Assembly (NCBI GenBank): GCA_023432465.1
Contig: JAEYUO010000029.1
Span: 1-37,044, forward strand
Direction: 5' to 3'
Length of the DNA stretch: 37,044 nt
Source of the DNA: Planctomycetota bacterium
GTDB taxonomy: Bacteria; Planctomycetota; Phycisphaerae; Phycisphaerales; UBA1924
The translations under genes were made by a program, and so were the position numbers. The notes under the pieces were generated by a model that was not told the origin of the DNA, did not search any database, and was given only the letters and a program-made list of their open reading frames with translations. Positions 14,467 through 23,544 of this stretch are shown here, piece by piece; the first letter of the stretch is position 1; every line of letters begins with the position of its first letter.

Positions 14467-15576
14467 TCAGTGTCCGCCGCCGTGCGGGTTCCCTGTCGGA
14501 GCGGGCATCGGGAGCACAGGGTTCGAGTTGTCCACGAACATGCACTCGGCTTCGAAGATCAGCGTGGCGTCGGGTGGAATGACGCCGCGGCCGGCGCCGC
14601 GCGCACCATACCCAAGTTCGGGTGGAATCACGAGCTTGCGGCGTTCTCCCACTGCGATTCCCTTCAGACCATCGTTCCAGCCCCGGATGACCCCCCCGGG
14701 GAGACGCAGCTTGAACGCGTCGCGGCCGGCCTGCCGGGTGGTATCGAAACGGGTGCCGTCGGTCAGCCAGCCGGTGTACTGCATCGCGACCTCACCGCCC
14801 TCGACGACCGTCGCTGCATCCTCGGCCGGCGGGACCACGCGGATGACGATCAGCCCGTCGGCCATCTCGATGCGGGTGAACCACGGCTCGGCTTGGCGGG
14901 CGAACTCGGTCCGCCCGGTTGCGCCCGCGCCCCAGACCTCGCGACCATTCGCATCAAAACCGATATCGTGCAGCGCGATTCGGTCGGAGGCGATCTCGAC
15001 CTCGCTGGTCATATCGACCGCGCCGCCGACCACCGTCGGGAAGGAGTGAGGCGTTTTCGCGGATGCCCCGGTGGCGGTCGTCCGCACCACCAGATCGAGG
15101 TTTGGATCCAACTGGTCGATCGCGACAGGCGGGAAACCCTCTGCCGCCGCCCAGAGACCGGCGACGGCGTTCAGGAATCCCTGCCCCTGCCGAAAGTCCA
15201 GAACGCGCAGCCGCAGTTCCTTCCCGGCGTGAAACAGGTGAAAGACGCCCTGCCGGAAGGGCGAAAGCGGCGAGTCCTCACGCGTCACCTCGAAGTACAC
15301 CGCGTTGTCCAGCCCTTCGACGTTGATCCGGGCCGCGTTGTATCGAAGCGCAGGCTTCTCGCCCGCTGCCTCCGACCGGAACGACCCGCAGAGCATCTCC
15401 AGCAGACGCTCAACTTCCGGGTCCGCGTGCCGGGCGGGGACCGCCAGGGTCACGGGCTTGTCGGCGGGGCGCTCCGTTGCGCCGGTGAGCGGGCTCGCGG
15501 CCCGGTCCTGAGCCGCGGCACCGACCGGAATCGCGAGCAGCACTGCTCCCGCAACTGTCAACAGGCGAGTCATCAT
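14467..15576 (-). CDS. Exported FKBP-type peptidyl-prolyl isomerase with a CpcT/CpeT-like N-terminal domain
   Basis: The start at 15576 has AAGGAG 8 nt upstream. A signal peptide (LLTVAGAVLLAIPVGAAAQ) directs the 369-residue protein out of the cytoplasm. The last 110 or so residues are an FKBP domain: MQYTGWLTDGTRFDTT, then GVIRGWNDGLKGIAVGERR, then IPPELGYGARG, which catalyses prolyl isomerisation. The middle part (about 52-230) has LLEMLCGSFRS, then VYFEVTREDSPLSPFRQGVF. This pattern recalls the CpcT/CpeT family, bilin lyases of cyanobacteria that also have non-phototrophic relatives. No phycobiliprotein is present, so a lyase role is not implied. It lies between mdh (49 nt) and the J-protein gene (7 nt). 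Confidence 0.85.
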   Translation of the reverse strand: MMTRLLTVAGAVLLAIPVGAAAQDRAASPLTGATERPADKPVTLAVPARHADPEVERLLEMLCGSFRSEAAGEKPALRYNAARINVEGLDNAVYFEVTREDSPLSPFRQGVFHLFHAGKELRLRVLDFRQGQGFLNAVAGLWAAAEGFPPVAIDQLDPNLDLVVRTTATGASAKTPHSFPTVVGGAVDMTSEVEIASDRIALHDIGFDANGREVWGAGATGRTEFARQAEPWFTRIEMADGLIVIRVVPPAEDAATVVEGGEVAMQYTGWLTDGTRFDTTRQAGRDAFKLRLPGGVIRGWNDGLKGIAVGERRKLVIPPELGYGARGAGRGVIPPDATLIFEAECMFVDNSNPVLPMPAPTGNPHGGGH

Positions 15577-15625
15577 GACGCACGCTCCTTGCGTTTGCTG
15601 CAATGAAGATCCGACTGCGCGACGC

Positions 15626-16609
15626 TTACGCCATCTCCGGGAACATCTTCTGCACCACGCCGACAAGGTCCTTCACGTGGCTGATGGACTCGTTCATGAA
15701 CTTCTGCTCGGTCTCATCCATCTTGAAGCTGATGATCTTCTCGACGCCCTTGCCGCCAAGGACCGCCGGCACGCCGACGAAGTAGCCCTTGCCCTTCGCC
15801 CCGGGGGCAACGCCGTACTCGTCCTCGCAGTAGGCCGCCGATGCGATGACGCGCTTCTTGTCGCGAACGATCGCCTCGACCATCTCGACGACGCCCGCGC
15901 TGGGCGCGTACCACGCGCTGGTGCCCATGAGCTTGACGACTTCGCCACCGCCGCCCTTGGCCCGCTCGACACAGGCGTTGATCTTCTCCGCGCTCAGCAG
16001 GTCCGTGATCGGGATGCCGTTCACGCTGGTCCGCCTGGGCAGCGGCACCATGTCGTCGCCGTGCCCGCCGAGCAGCAGGCCCTGGATGTCCTCGACGCTC
16101 ACGCCCAGCTCCCACGCAAGGAACGTCTTGTAGCGAGCCACATCGAGCGCACCGGCCTGACCCATCACGCGGTGCGCCGGGAAGCCCGTCACCTTCCACG
16201 CGACATACACCATCGCGTCGAGCGGGTTGCTCACGACGATGACGATCGCGTTGGGGGCATACTCCTTCACGTTCTGCGCGACGTGTTTGACGATCCCGGT
16301 GTTGACCGAGATCAAGTCATCGCGGCTCATGCCGGGCTTGCGCGGCAGGCCCGCGGTGATCACCACCACATCCGAACCGGCGATGTCCTTGTAATCAAAC
16401 GTGCCGGTGATCTGCGCATCGAAGTTCTCGATCGGCCCGCAGCAGGCAAGGTCGAGCGCCTTGCCCTTGGGCATGTGCAGCTCGGGCTTCTCCTTGTTGG
16501 CGATATCGAGCAGGACGACATCGCCCAGCTCCTTCATCGCCAGAGAACGGGCACACTCGCCGCCGATGTTGCCGGCGCCAATGACGCTGATCTTCGCACG
16601 CTTGAGCAT
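15626..16609 (-). CDS. mdh: Malate dehydrogenase (NAD-dependent)
   Basis: This 327-residue cytoplasmic enzyme of the TCA cycle interconverts malate and oxaloacetate. The nucleotide-binding VIGAGNIGGE is at the N-terminus with an Asp ending strand 2 (LLDI), which favours NAD. PRKPGMSR carries the substrate-binding arginines on the loop, VSNPLD is the conserved Asn motif, and GGHGDDMVP contains the catalytic histidine. The sequence is of the LDH-like bacterial MDH type. GAGGAA lies 7 nt before the ATG at 16609. It is the second gene of a possible minus-strand unit (unknown protein, mdh, FKBP, J-protein), with gaps of 96 and 49 nt on either side. Confidence 0.95.
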   Translation of the reverse strand: MLKRAKISVIGAGNIGGECARSLAMKELGDVVLLDIANKEKPELHMPKGKALDLACCGPIENFDAQITGTFDYKDIAGSDVVVITAGLPRKPGMSRDDLISVNTGIVKHVAQNVKEYAPNAIVIVVSNPLDAMVYVAWKVTGFPAHRVMGQAGALDVARYKTFLAWELGVSVEDIQGLLLGGHGDDMVPLPRRTSVNGIPITDLLSAEKINACVERAKGGGGEVVKLMGTSAWYAPSAGVVEMVEAIVRDKKRVIASAAYCEDEYGVAPGAKGKGYFVGVPAVLGGKGVEKIISFKMDETEQKFMNESISHVKDLVGVVQKMFPEMA

Positions 16610-16705
16610 CTGTCGGTTCCTCGTCTTGCTGCGGCGAAGGCTGCTTTTCGCGGCCGCGCCATGGGGATTGAAGGGGGTCGTGATGCTAGGTCGCCCGCAT
16701 CCGCT

Positions 16706-17518
16706 TCACGCAAACTCCACCGGCACCGGCTTCAGGTCCGACCGCCCAGGGATCGGCAGCGGCACGGGGACTTCCCGCCCCCGCTCGATCGTCGGGACCA
16801 GTTGCGCCTGCCCCGGCGGCAACGTCTCATCCATCGCCAGCACGAGGTCTCGCACCACGCACCCCTTGCCGAAATCAAACTGCCGGTACACCTGCCGCAT
16901 CTTCGCCGCGCGTGATGGACCTTCGATGCTCGGCGCGCCGCCCTCGCGCCGCTTCCGCACACCGTCGAACAGGAACTCCGTCACCGCCGCGCACACCGCC
17001 TCATCGGGCCGCTCCCCCGCCGGCCCGCGCGCAAAGGCGCACGGCGACCCCGCGAAGAGCACGCCGCCCGGCACCGGCAGATAGAGGTCGCCTGCGAACC
17101 CCGCGCCCAGCAGCGCCGCGACCAGTTCGCCCGGGTGCTGGCATTCGAGCCTCTCCGCCGCGATGCGCCACTCCACACCGCCATCCCTCGCCGCGGCGAG
17201 CGCGGCCCGTGCATCGTCCATCAGGATCACAACCTCTCTTGGCAGCTCTTCGCCGCGCCACAACTCATGGAGCGCGGCCGCATCTTTCCGGATCAGGATC
17301 TGCGCCGTATCCACGCCGACCGCACGCTCACCGGGGAGCTTCAGCTTGTCGATGTCCCCCAGCGCGAACGTCACCGCCTGAAGCTCGATGATCGGCGCAA
17401 CCGCCGCACGCCACCGCTCGCCCTCAACATTCCGCGGCAAGCCCTTGCTCGCCTGCGCAAACGCCGCCCACTGCCCGAGCAGTGCGGCCCATGTGAGTTG
17501 ATCGTTCGACTCCGTCAT
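16706..17518 (-). CDS. Conserved-looking protein of unknown function
   Basis: I do not recognise a family. The 270-residue product is soluble, with no signal peptide or membrane segment, and reads as a globular alpha/beta protein (LGQWAAFAQASKGLP near the start; VVILMDDARAALAAARDGG; LYLPVPGGVLFAGSP; a proline-rich end PVPLPIPGRSDL). Codon use is like its neighbours, which supports a real gene. I chose the ATG at 17518 (MTESNDQL); an upstream in-frame start at 17587 adds 23 residues with no homology value and would run towards the divergent gene at 17600. It is upstream of mdh on the same strand. Confidence 0.65.
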   Translation of the reverse strand: MTESNDQLTWAALLGQWAAFAQASKGLPRNVEGERWRAAVAPIIELQAVTFALGDIDKLKLPGERAVGVDTAQILIRKDAAALHELWRGEELPREVVILMDDARAALAAARDGGVEWRIAAERLECQHPGELVAALLGAGFAGDLYLPVPGGVLFAGSPCAFARGPAGERPDEAVCAAVTEFLFDGVRKRREGGAPSIEGPSRAAKMRQVYRQFDFGKGCVVRDLVLAMDETLPPGQAQLVPTIERGREVPVPLPIPGRSDLKPVPVEFA

Positions 17519-17599
17519 GCCGGATGGTACGGGTCGCCATCGACACTCAGAACCTGTGGAGTGCAGGTCATGGGTTCTCGCGCTCATCTACCCTCCCCC

Positions 17600-18289
17600 A
17601 TGCACCTCGACCCCGCTGCTCTCGCCCAGGCCGACCGCTACAAGCTCCTCATCGGCGGCATCGTGCCGCGGCCGATCGCGTTCGTTTCCACCGTCTCGAA
17701 GTCCGGCGCGCTCAACCTCGCGCCCTTCTCCTTTTTCGCGGGCGTCGGTTCCGAGCCCATGTCGCTGCTCTTCTGCCCGGCCAACAACGCCGACGGCTCC
17801 ATGAAGGACACCTTGCGGAACATCGCCGAAGGAGCCACAGAGGGCGACACCAGCGCGACGGGCGATTGGGGGGCTGGGGGGAGCGGGGGCGAGTTCGTCG
17901 TCAACATCGTCAGCGAAGCGTTCGAACGCCAGATGGCCGCGTGCGCAGAGCCGCTTCCCTATGGCCACAGCGAGTTCGACTTCGCCGGGCTCACCCCGGA
18001 ACCTTCCAAGATCATCAAGCCGCCCCGCGTGGCCGAGAGTCCCTTGAGCTTTGAGTGCCGCGCTCTCCGCATCATCCGGCTCGCTCCGGGCATCCCCGCC
18101 GGGGGGAACATTGTCGTCGGGCAGATCGTGCACATCCACGCGGCCGATGGTCTGATCAACGACCGCTACCACGTTGACCCCGACAAGCTCGGGGCGATCG
18201 CCCGCATGGGCGGCCTGGGCTATCTGCGGACGAGCGACCCCGAAGCCCGGTTCGAGATGCCCATGGGCCGGGCCGCGATCCAGGCCTGA
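17600..18289 (+). CDS. Flavin reductase-like, FMN-binding split-barrel protein
   Basis: The 229-residue protein matches the flavin reductase-like family, which binds FMN and often uses NAD(P)H to reduce flavin or acts as an oxidoreductase. Visible features are YKLLIGGIVPRPIAFVST at the start, then LNLAPFSFFAGVGSEPM (the flavin-contact segment), FVVNIVSEAF, and a C-terminal IGQIV-type strand (GNIVVGQIVHIH). A glycine-rich insertion (GDWGAGGSGGE) lies before the FVVN strand. No partner monooxygenase is in the window, so the substrate is unknown. Start at ATG 17600; the frame runs open upstream to 17135 but only as an antisense shadow of the neighbouring gene. Confidence 0.82.
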   Translation: MHLDPAALAQADRYKLLIGGIVPRPIAFVSTVSKSGALNLAPFSFFAGVGSEPMSLLFCPANNADGSMKDTLRNIAEGATEGDTSATGDWGAGGSGGEFVVNIVSEAFERQMAACAEPLPYGHSEFDFAGLTPEPSKIIKPPRVAESPLSFECRALRIIRLAPGIPAGGNIVVGQIVHIHAADGLINDRYHVDPDKLGAIARMGGLGYLRTSDPEARFEMPMGRAAIQA

Positions 18290-18494
18290 CCGCCGCATTG
18301 CTCCCGGCGCGTCTGTGCCGGAAACAACGACCGGCTGCCGAACGTACACTACATAAGGCCGTTCGTGGGCATCTTCACACGCACTCCGCGGCCCTCTGGC
18401 TTCCTTACCGCTTCTTCGTGAACGGGTTATCGCTCCTCTGACTTTGTTCACATACCCTTGACCCCCCTCCTCCTGTCGGCACCTTCTACAGGCG

Positions 18495-19886
18495 ATGGAT
18501 CGCTCGCAACCCATGGCACCGGAAAGACCCAGGACCGACCTCTCCGAAACCTCCCCGATGGACTCCAAGGCCGCGGCGGAAGCCGCGCGCGATGGGTCCC
18601 ACGGGAGTGGTGTGTCATCGGGTTCCGCCGGGCACTCCCGCAAGACCAAGGGCGGCACGAACATCGACACGATCATCGGCCGCATCGTGGTCGATCAGGG
18701 CCTTGCCACATCCGAGGAGGTCCAGCACTGCATGGAGCAGGCGCGGACCGTAAACACGGAGAGTAACCAGCGGTCCCTCTCGCACCTGCTGGTCCAGAAC
18801 GATTACATCACGACGAGGCAGCTCGAGCGTCTCCGCGCTCAGGCCGAGGCGGAAAGCTCCGGCCAGCAGATCCCGGGGTACAAGATCCTCGGCAAGCTGG
18901 GACAGGGGGCGATGGCGACGGTGTTCAAGGCCCGCCAGCTCTCGCTGGATCGCCTTGTCGCGATCAAGGTGCTGCCCCGGAAGTTCACGACCAGCACCCA
19001 GTTCATCGAGCGCTTCTATGCCGAGGGACGTGCGGCAGCGCAGCTCAATCATCCCAACATCGTCCAGGCTTACGACGTCGGACAGGCGGGCGAGTATCAC
19101 TACTTCGTGATGGAGTACGTCGAGGGCCGCACGGTCTACGACGACATCGTCAAGCACAAACGCTGCCCGCAGGATGAGGCGATCGACATCGTGATCCAGA
19201 TCGCCGAGGCTCTGCACCACGCCCACCAGAAGGGCCTGATCCACCGCGATGTCAAGCCCAAGAACATCATGCTCACCAAGGAGGGGGTGGCCAAGCTCGC
19301 CGACATGGGCCTTGCCCGCGGCATCTCCGACAAGGAGGCCGCCGAGGCCGAGCAGGGCAAGGCCTTCGGCACGCCGTACTACATCTCCCCGGAGCAGATC
19401 CGGGGCGAGATCAACATCGGGCCGCCGACGGATATCTATTCCCTTGGCGCCACGCTCTACCACATGGTCACGGGCGCGGTCCCCTTTGACGGCAAGAACC
19501 CTTCCGCCGTCATGCACGCCCACCTGAAGCAGCCGCTCAACGCCCCGGACCATGTCAACCCCAAGCTCTCCGCCGGGATCTCGGAAGTCATCGAGATGAT
19601 GATGGCCAAGAGCCCCAAGGACCGGTACCAGACGTGCGCGGACCTGCTCGCCGACCTGCGTGCGGTCCGCAAGGGGGAATCGCCCCCGATCGCCCACAGG
19701 GACATGGCAGCCTTCGATATCGCCAGCCTGGCGCAGGCCGAATCGCAGGCGGCGGGCATGATGGCCGTAGACCAGTCGGCCGGGGAAGCCGGCCGGCGGG
19801 TGCCGCTCAACCTGTTCCTCATCATGGTCATTCTGCTGTTCTTCAGCGTGGTGTTTAACGTGATCCTGCTGGCGCTGCAGGCATGA
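18495..19886 (+). CDS. Membrane-anchored Hanks-type serine/threonine protein kinase
   Basis: The 463-residue kinase has a Ser/Gly-rich N-terminus, then a small helical domain (IDTIIGRIVVDQGLATSEEV ... LVQNDYITTRQLERLR) resembling the GspE N-terminal/pilus-ATPase adaptor fold. The kinase domain follows: glycine loop GQGAMATVF near 136, VAIKVLP lysine, HRDVKPKN catalytic loop near 250, ADMG in place of DFG near 269, and SPEQ in place of APE. It closes with a single transmembrane segment (LFLIMVILLFFSVVFNVILL) at the extreme C-terminus, so the kinase faces the cytoplasm as a tail-anchored protein with no external sensor. The ATG at 18495 has only a weak ribosome site; ATGs at 18513 or 18558 are alternatives. 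The upstream 205 nt hold no other gene. Confidence 0.93.
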   Translation: MDRSQPMAPERPRTDLSETSPMDSKAAAEAARDGSHGSGVSSGSAGHSRKTKGGTNIDTIIGRIVVDQGLATSEEVQHCMEQARTVNTESNQRSLSHLLVQNDYITTRQLERLRAQAEAESSGQQIPGYKILGKLGQGAMATVFKARQLSLDRLVAIKVLPRKFTTSTQFIERFYAEGRAAAQLNHPNIVQAYDVGQAGEYHYFVMEYVEGRTVYDDIVKHKRCPQDEAIDIVIQIAEALHHAHQKGLIHRDVKPKNIMLTKEGVAKLADMGLARGISDKEAAEAEQGKAFGTPYYISPEQIRGEINIGPPTDIYSLGATLYHMVTGAVPFDGKNPSAVMHAHLKQPLNAPDHVNPKLSAGISEVIEMMMAKSPKDRYQTCADLLADLRAVRKGESPPIAHRDMAAFDIASLAQAESQAAGMMAVDQSAGEAGRRVPLNLFLIMVILLFFSVVFNVILLALQA

Positions 19887-20113
19887 ATTTCGGGCTTGCC
19901 CGCGTCCCGACCATCGGTTAGCCTTTAGCCTGATGAACCGCCCCCGGCCAACCAACCAGCCTGCCGGCCCCCGCGTGTGCGGCTGCGTCTCATGACGCCC
20001 GCGATGCATCCATCCCGGTCGGCACAGTCGATCACGAGCGAAACCCATCGCGTCCGTGCGTTGCGGAACGTTTCCGCGCGGCGGAGGCATGTTGTCTTCA
20101 AGGAGTCCTGACC

Positions 20114-20866
<753 letters not shown>

Positions 20867-20897
20867 CTCGGTCTATTCACCCAGACTGGTTTGTACC

Positions 20898-20924
20898 AAG
20901 GCCCGGCAACTGCCGGGCCTTTTT
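20898..20924 (+). terminator. Rho-independent terminator of infC
   Basis: A perfect stem AAGGCCCGGC/GCCGGGCCTT around an AACT loop is followed by TTTTT. It starts 32 nt after the infC stop codon. Confidence 0.93.
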
Positions 20925-20970
20925 CGTATCCGCGCAGAAGCCCCGCACGCCCGACTGCGTGCCCACACCG

Positions 20971-22263
20971 TCAGTCGTGTCGCAGCGCAACGATCGGGTC
21001 CTGCTTACTCGCCTTCATCGCGGGATAGAGCCCGAACACCACCCCGGTGAACGCCGCGACCAGGAACGACAGCAGGATCGACCACACCGTCAGATAGGTC
21101 GGCATGTTGAGCATCGGCACCGAGCCGATCCCCAGGCTGCCACCGACCCCCAGCGCAACCCCGACCAGCCCGCCCAGGACGCTGAGCACGCTGCACTCAA
21201 CGAGGAACTGGAGCGTGATCGCGTTCCGCGTCGCGCCCAGCGCACGCCGGATGCCGATCTCCCGCGTCCGCTCGGTGACGTTGGCCAGCATGATGTTCAT
21301 GATGCCGATCCCGCCGACCAGCAGCGAGATCCCGGCGATCGCCCCGAGCACCGCCTGCCAGGTCATCGCCTCGCGGCGAGCCTCCGCAAGCAGCTCATAG
21401 GGCACAACGATCCCGATATCGATCATCCCCGGATGGCGGACCTCCATGATCCGCCGGGCGGATTCGGCATACGCCGCGACATCCTCGCGCGTCGGCGCGA
21501 CCAGGTACAACTCGCTGACCTCGACCTCCGCGCTCGAGAAGTTTCCGCTCGTCCGCCGGATGACCCGGTCGCCGAACGCCAGCGCCGCGGTGGAGATCGG
21601 GATGTGCACATCCAGGTTCAGGTCCCGCCCGACCTGCGCACCGCCCGCGCCACCCGCGAGCCCCAGCGGCGCGAGAATCCCCACGACCTTCACCGTCTTG
21701 TCATCGATCCGGATCGTCTGGCCGAGCGGGTCCTCCAGTGCGAACATCTCCTTGGCGACCTCCGATCCGATCACGGCGACCATCGCCCGCTGCTCGATGT
21801 CCTCCGGCGTGATGTATCGCCCCCGCGCCACGCGGACCCGCGCCGCCTCCAGGAGCTCCGGCGTCACCCCGTGCGCCTGGCTGGTCTGCCGTCGCGCGCC
21901 CCGCAGCACCTGACCCCCGACTTCCTTCAGGGGGACCAGTGCCTCCGCCGCGGGGAAGTTGTCCTGAAAGACAGCCAGGTCGGCCCGAGTGATGCCGTAC
22001 TTGATGCTCCGGCCGCGGGCGTTCCCGCCGCCGGCTTGCTGGCTCTCGGGCGGCTTCTGCGAGCGGATGATGATGTTCTTCGCCCCCATCCGCTCGATCC
22101 GCTCCAGCGCATCGCGCTCCTTCCCCTTGCCGATGCTCACCATGGTGATCACCGCGGCGATGCCGAAAATGATCCCCAGCGCGGTCAGCACGCTCCGCAG
22201 CTTGTGCCGGCGCAGATTGCCGATGCCCAGCCGAATCATCTCGAAGAAGAAGGAAACGTTCAT
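20971..22263 (-). CDS. MacB/FtsX-type ABC transporter permease
   Basis: The 430-residue protein has the MacB plan: a cytoplasmic start (MIRLGIGNLRRHKLRS), a first transmembrane helix (VLTALGIIFGIAAVITMVSI), a large periplasmic domain of about 230 residues, and three C-terminal helices with the FtsX signature (VGGIGIMNIMLANVTERTRE and IGIRRALGATRNAI). Such permeases move no substrate across the membrane themselves but couple ATP hydrolysis to periplasmic motion for export of lipoproteins, peptides or macrolides. No ATPase (MacB-NBD/LolD-like) or MacA-type adaptor gene is adjacent; those must be elsewhere. ATG at 22263 (MNVSFFFEM) fits family starts. It faces infC convergently across the terminator. 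Confidence 0.9.
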   Translation of the reverse strand: MNVSFFFEMIRLGIGNLRRHKLRSVLTALGIIFGIAAVITMVSIGKGKERDALERIERMGAKNIIIRSQKPPESQQAGGGNARGRSIKYGITRADLAVFQDNFPAAEALVPLKEVGGQVLRGARRQTSQAHGVTPELLEAARVRVARGRYITPEDIEQRAMVAVIGSEVAKEMFALEDPLGQTIRIDDKTVKVVGILAPLGLAGGAGGAQVGRDLNLDVHIPISTAALAFGDRVIRRTSGNFSSAEVEVSELYLVAPTREDVAAYAESARRIMEVRHPGMIDIGIVVPYELLAEARREAMTWQAVLGAIAGISLLVGGIGIMNIMLANVTERTREIGIRRALGATRNAITLQFLVECSVLSVLGGLVGVALGVGGSLGIGSVPMLNMPTYLTVWSILLSFLVAAFTGVVFGLYPAMKASKQDPIVALRHD

Positions 22264-22435
22264 GGTGCCGGCGGTACCTGTTTGAAGAAAGACTGAGCCC
22301 CGGACGCCCTGCCGGAACTCTCCCACCCACTACCCCGCCACCCACCCACCACCTGCCACCACTGCCGCCGTCGGTCGATCACTCTTGCAACTGAACCCGA
22401 AGGCCGATGCGGATTCTTCCGATACACTTCTTTCG

Positions 22436-22762
22436 ATGGTACCGGGACAGGACAACCCCGTCGCAGCAACCCGCACAGCGGTGGAGGTCGGCCGCGAGCA
22501 CGAGGAGCCCCGCGGCTGGCGGTTCGAGCTTTCCCTCGCTCGCCACGGAGCCGCCGAGCCCTCGCGGCACGACATGACGCTCTCGTGGGTGGATTACGAG
22601 TTCTGGTGCCACGGCCAGAGCTCCCCCTCGCGGGTCGCGCAGATCGTGGTTGAATCGCTGCTGGCGGCCAAGCCCGAGCTGACGCTCCCGCCTCGGTTCG
22701 ATGCCTCCACCTGCCGGCGATGGGTGCGGGATATCGACACCCGCATCGCCGAGACCATCTGA
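22436..22762 (+). CDS. Small protein of unknown function
   Basis: I do not recognise a family. The 108-residue product is soluble and Trp/Arg-rich: MTLSWVDYEFWCHGQSSPSR in mid-protein, then VAQIVVESLLAAKPELTLPP, then FDASTCRRWVRDID. The 'WVDYEFW' block and the terminal helix look evolutionarily constrained rather than random. The ATG at 22436 or an earlier ATG at 22385 could be the start; neither has a clear ribosome site. It is divergent from the permease gene (173 nt) and 212 nt upstream of the RRM gene. Confidence 0.55.
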   Translation: MVPGQDNPVAATRTAVEVGREHEEPRGWRFELSLARHGAAEPSRHDMTLSWVDYEFWCHGQSSPSRVAQIVVESLLAAKPELTLPPRFDASTCRRWVRDIDTRIAETI

Positions 22763-22974
22763 TCTCCGCCGCGGCATAGCCCCGGCCCCCTGATTTGCCC
22801 CCAACCGCGGAATGCTGGATTTTCGCTCCCGGAGCAATTCATCCGTCTACTATCCGTCTCCAATAGCACCGAGCGATTGTGACCATTGCAGGTCCGTCCC
22901 TCGGGGTTTCCGACGCTTTCTCAGCCCGAGTTCAAGCAGCGGTTTTCAATCTCCACGGGCAAGGTAGAAGCGTC

Positions 22975-23292
22975 ATGAAGATCTACGTTGGCAATCTCTC
23001 GTTCAGCACCACCGAGTCCCAGATGCGCGAAATGTTCGAGGAGCACGGCGCTGTCGCCTCCGCTTCCCTCGTCATGGACCGCGAGACCGGCCGCCCCCGC
23101 GGTTTCGGCTTCGTCGAAATGACCGATGACAACGAGGCCCGCGCCGCGATGACCGCCCTCAACGGCAAGACCGTCGATGGCCGTGGTCTGACCGTCAACG
23201 AGGCCAAGCCCCGCGAGGCCGGCGGCGGCGGTGGCCGCGGCGGGTTCGGCGGTGGTGGTGGCGGCGGCCGTGGCGGCCGCGGCAGCTGGTAA
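22975..23292 (+). CDS. Glycine-rich RNA-binding protein with one RRM
   Basis: The 105-residue protein has a single RNA-recognition motif with RNP2 KIYVGNL at residues 2-8 and RNP1 RGFGFVEM near residue 42, then a Gly/Arg tail (about residues 82-105). This is the layout of bacterial Rbp proteins (as in cyanobacteria and planctomycetes), which bind single-stranded RNA and often respond to cold. AAGG lies near the ATG at 22975. The 212-nt upstream region has no gene; a TACTAT at about 22851 could be a -10, but this is weak. The long leader is compatible with post-transcriptional control. A strong terminator follows at 23367-23398. Confidence 0.93.
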   Translation: MKIYVGNLSFSTTESQMREMFEEHGAVASASLVMDRETGRPRGFGFVEMTDDNEARAAMTALNGKTVDGRGLTVNEAKPREAGGGGGRGGFGGGGGGGRGGRGSW

Positions 23293-23332
23293 TCACTCGG
23301 CGGGCCGCTCGCGGCTCGCCTCAAGTCGCCCG

Positions 23333-23399
23333 TCCGCAAGGCCGGGTGTACAAGCCAAGTAGTCAGCCGGGGCCAGCAATGGCCCCGGTTGTCGTTTTG
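23333..23399. repeat. 67-bp repeat, copy 1 (contains a terminator)
   Basis: This matches 25099-25165 at 63 of 67 positions with no gap; all four differences are transitions. The shared part starts with TCCGC.AGGCCGGGTGTACA and ends with the terminator tail GTTGTCGTTTTG; similarity stops abruptly at both ends. The two copies bracket the two-gene unit 23545-25023. Confidence 0.85.
23367..23398 (+). terminator. Terminator of the RRM gene
   Basis: Stem CCGGGGCCA/TGGCCCCGG with a GCAA (GNRA) loop, then TTGTCGTTTT. Confidence 0.85.
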
Positions 23400-23472
23400 C
23401 CGCCGACTGCGCCAGCCGTTCGCAGAAAGATCGGGCCGTTCTCCCTCGCCGCGGGCATGCGATGCACCGCGC

Positions 23473-23500
23473 TTGACTCTACGGCTGATGGAGATATTCT
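23473..23500 (+). promoter_or_regulatory. Promoter of the pseudopilin-like gene
   Basis: TTGACT (23473-23478) and TATTCT (23495-23500) are 16 nt apart: five of six and four of six consensus positions. The region is strikingly AT-rich against the genome background. Transcription should start near 23507, about 38 nt before the ATG. Confidence 0.65.
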
Positions 23501-23530
23501 AGATATACATACCCAGAACTCTATATCTAG
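23499..23530. promoter_or_regulatory. Operator-like inverted repeat overlapping the -10
   Basis: A perfect 9-bp inverted repeat, CTAGATATA (23499-23507) and TATATCTAG (23522-23530), is separated by 14 nt. It begins at the end of the -10 hexamer and covers the likely transcription start, the position of a repressor site. As RNA it would form a hairpin just upstream of the ribosome site AGGGA. Confidence 0.6.
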
Positions 23531-23544
23531 CCGATAGGGACACC

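Noticed and set aside
20959..22296. 445-codon open frame on the plus strand opposite the permease
   Set aside because: Composition is of the His/Arg/Asp-rich shadow type, while the minus frame has clear FtsX motifs and membrane helices.
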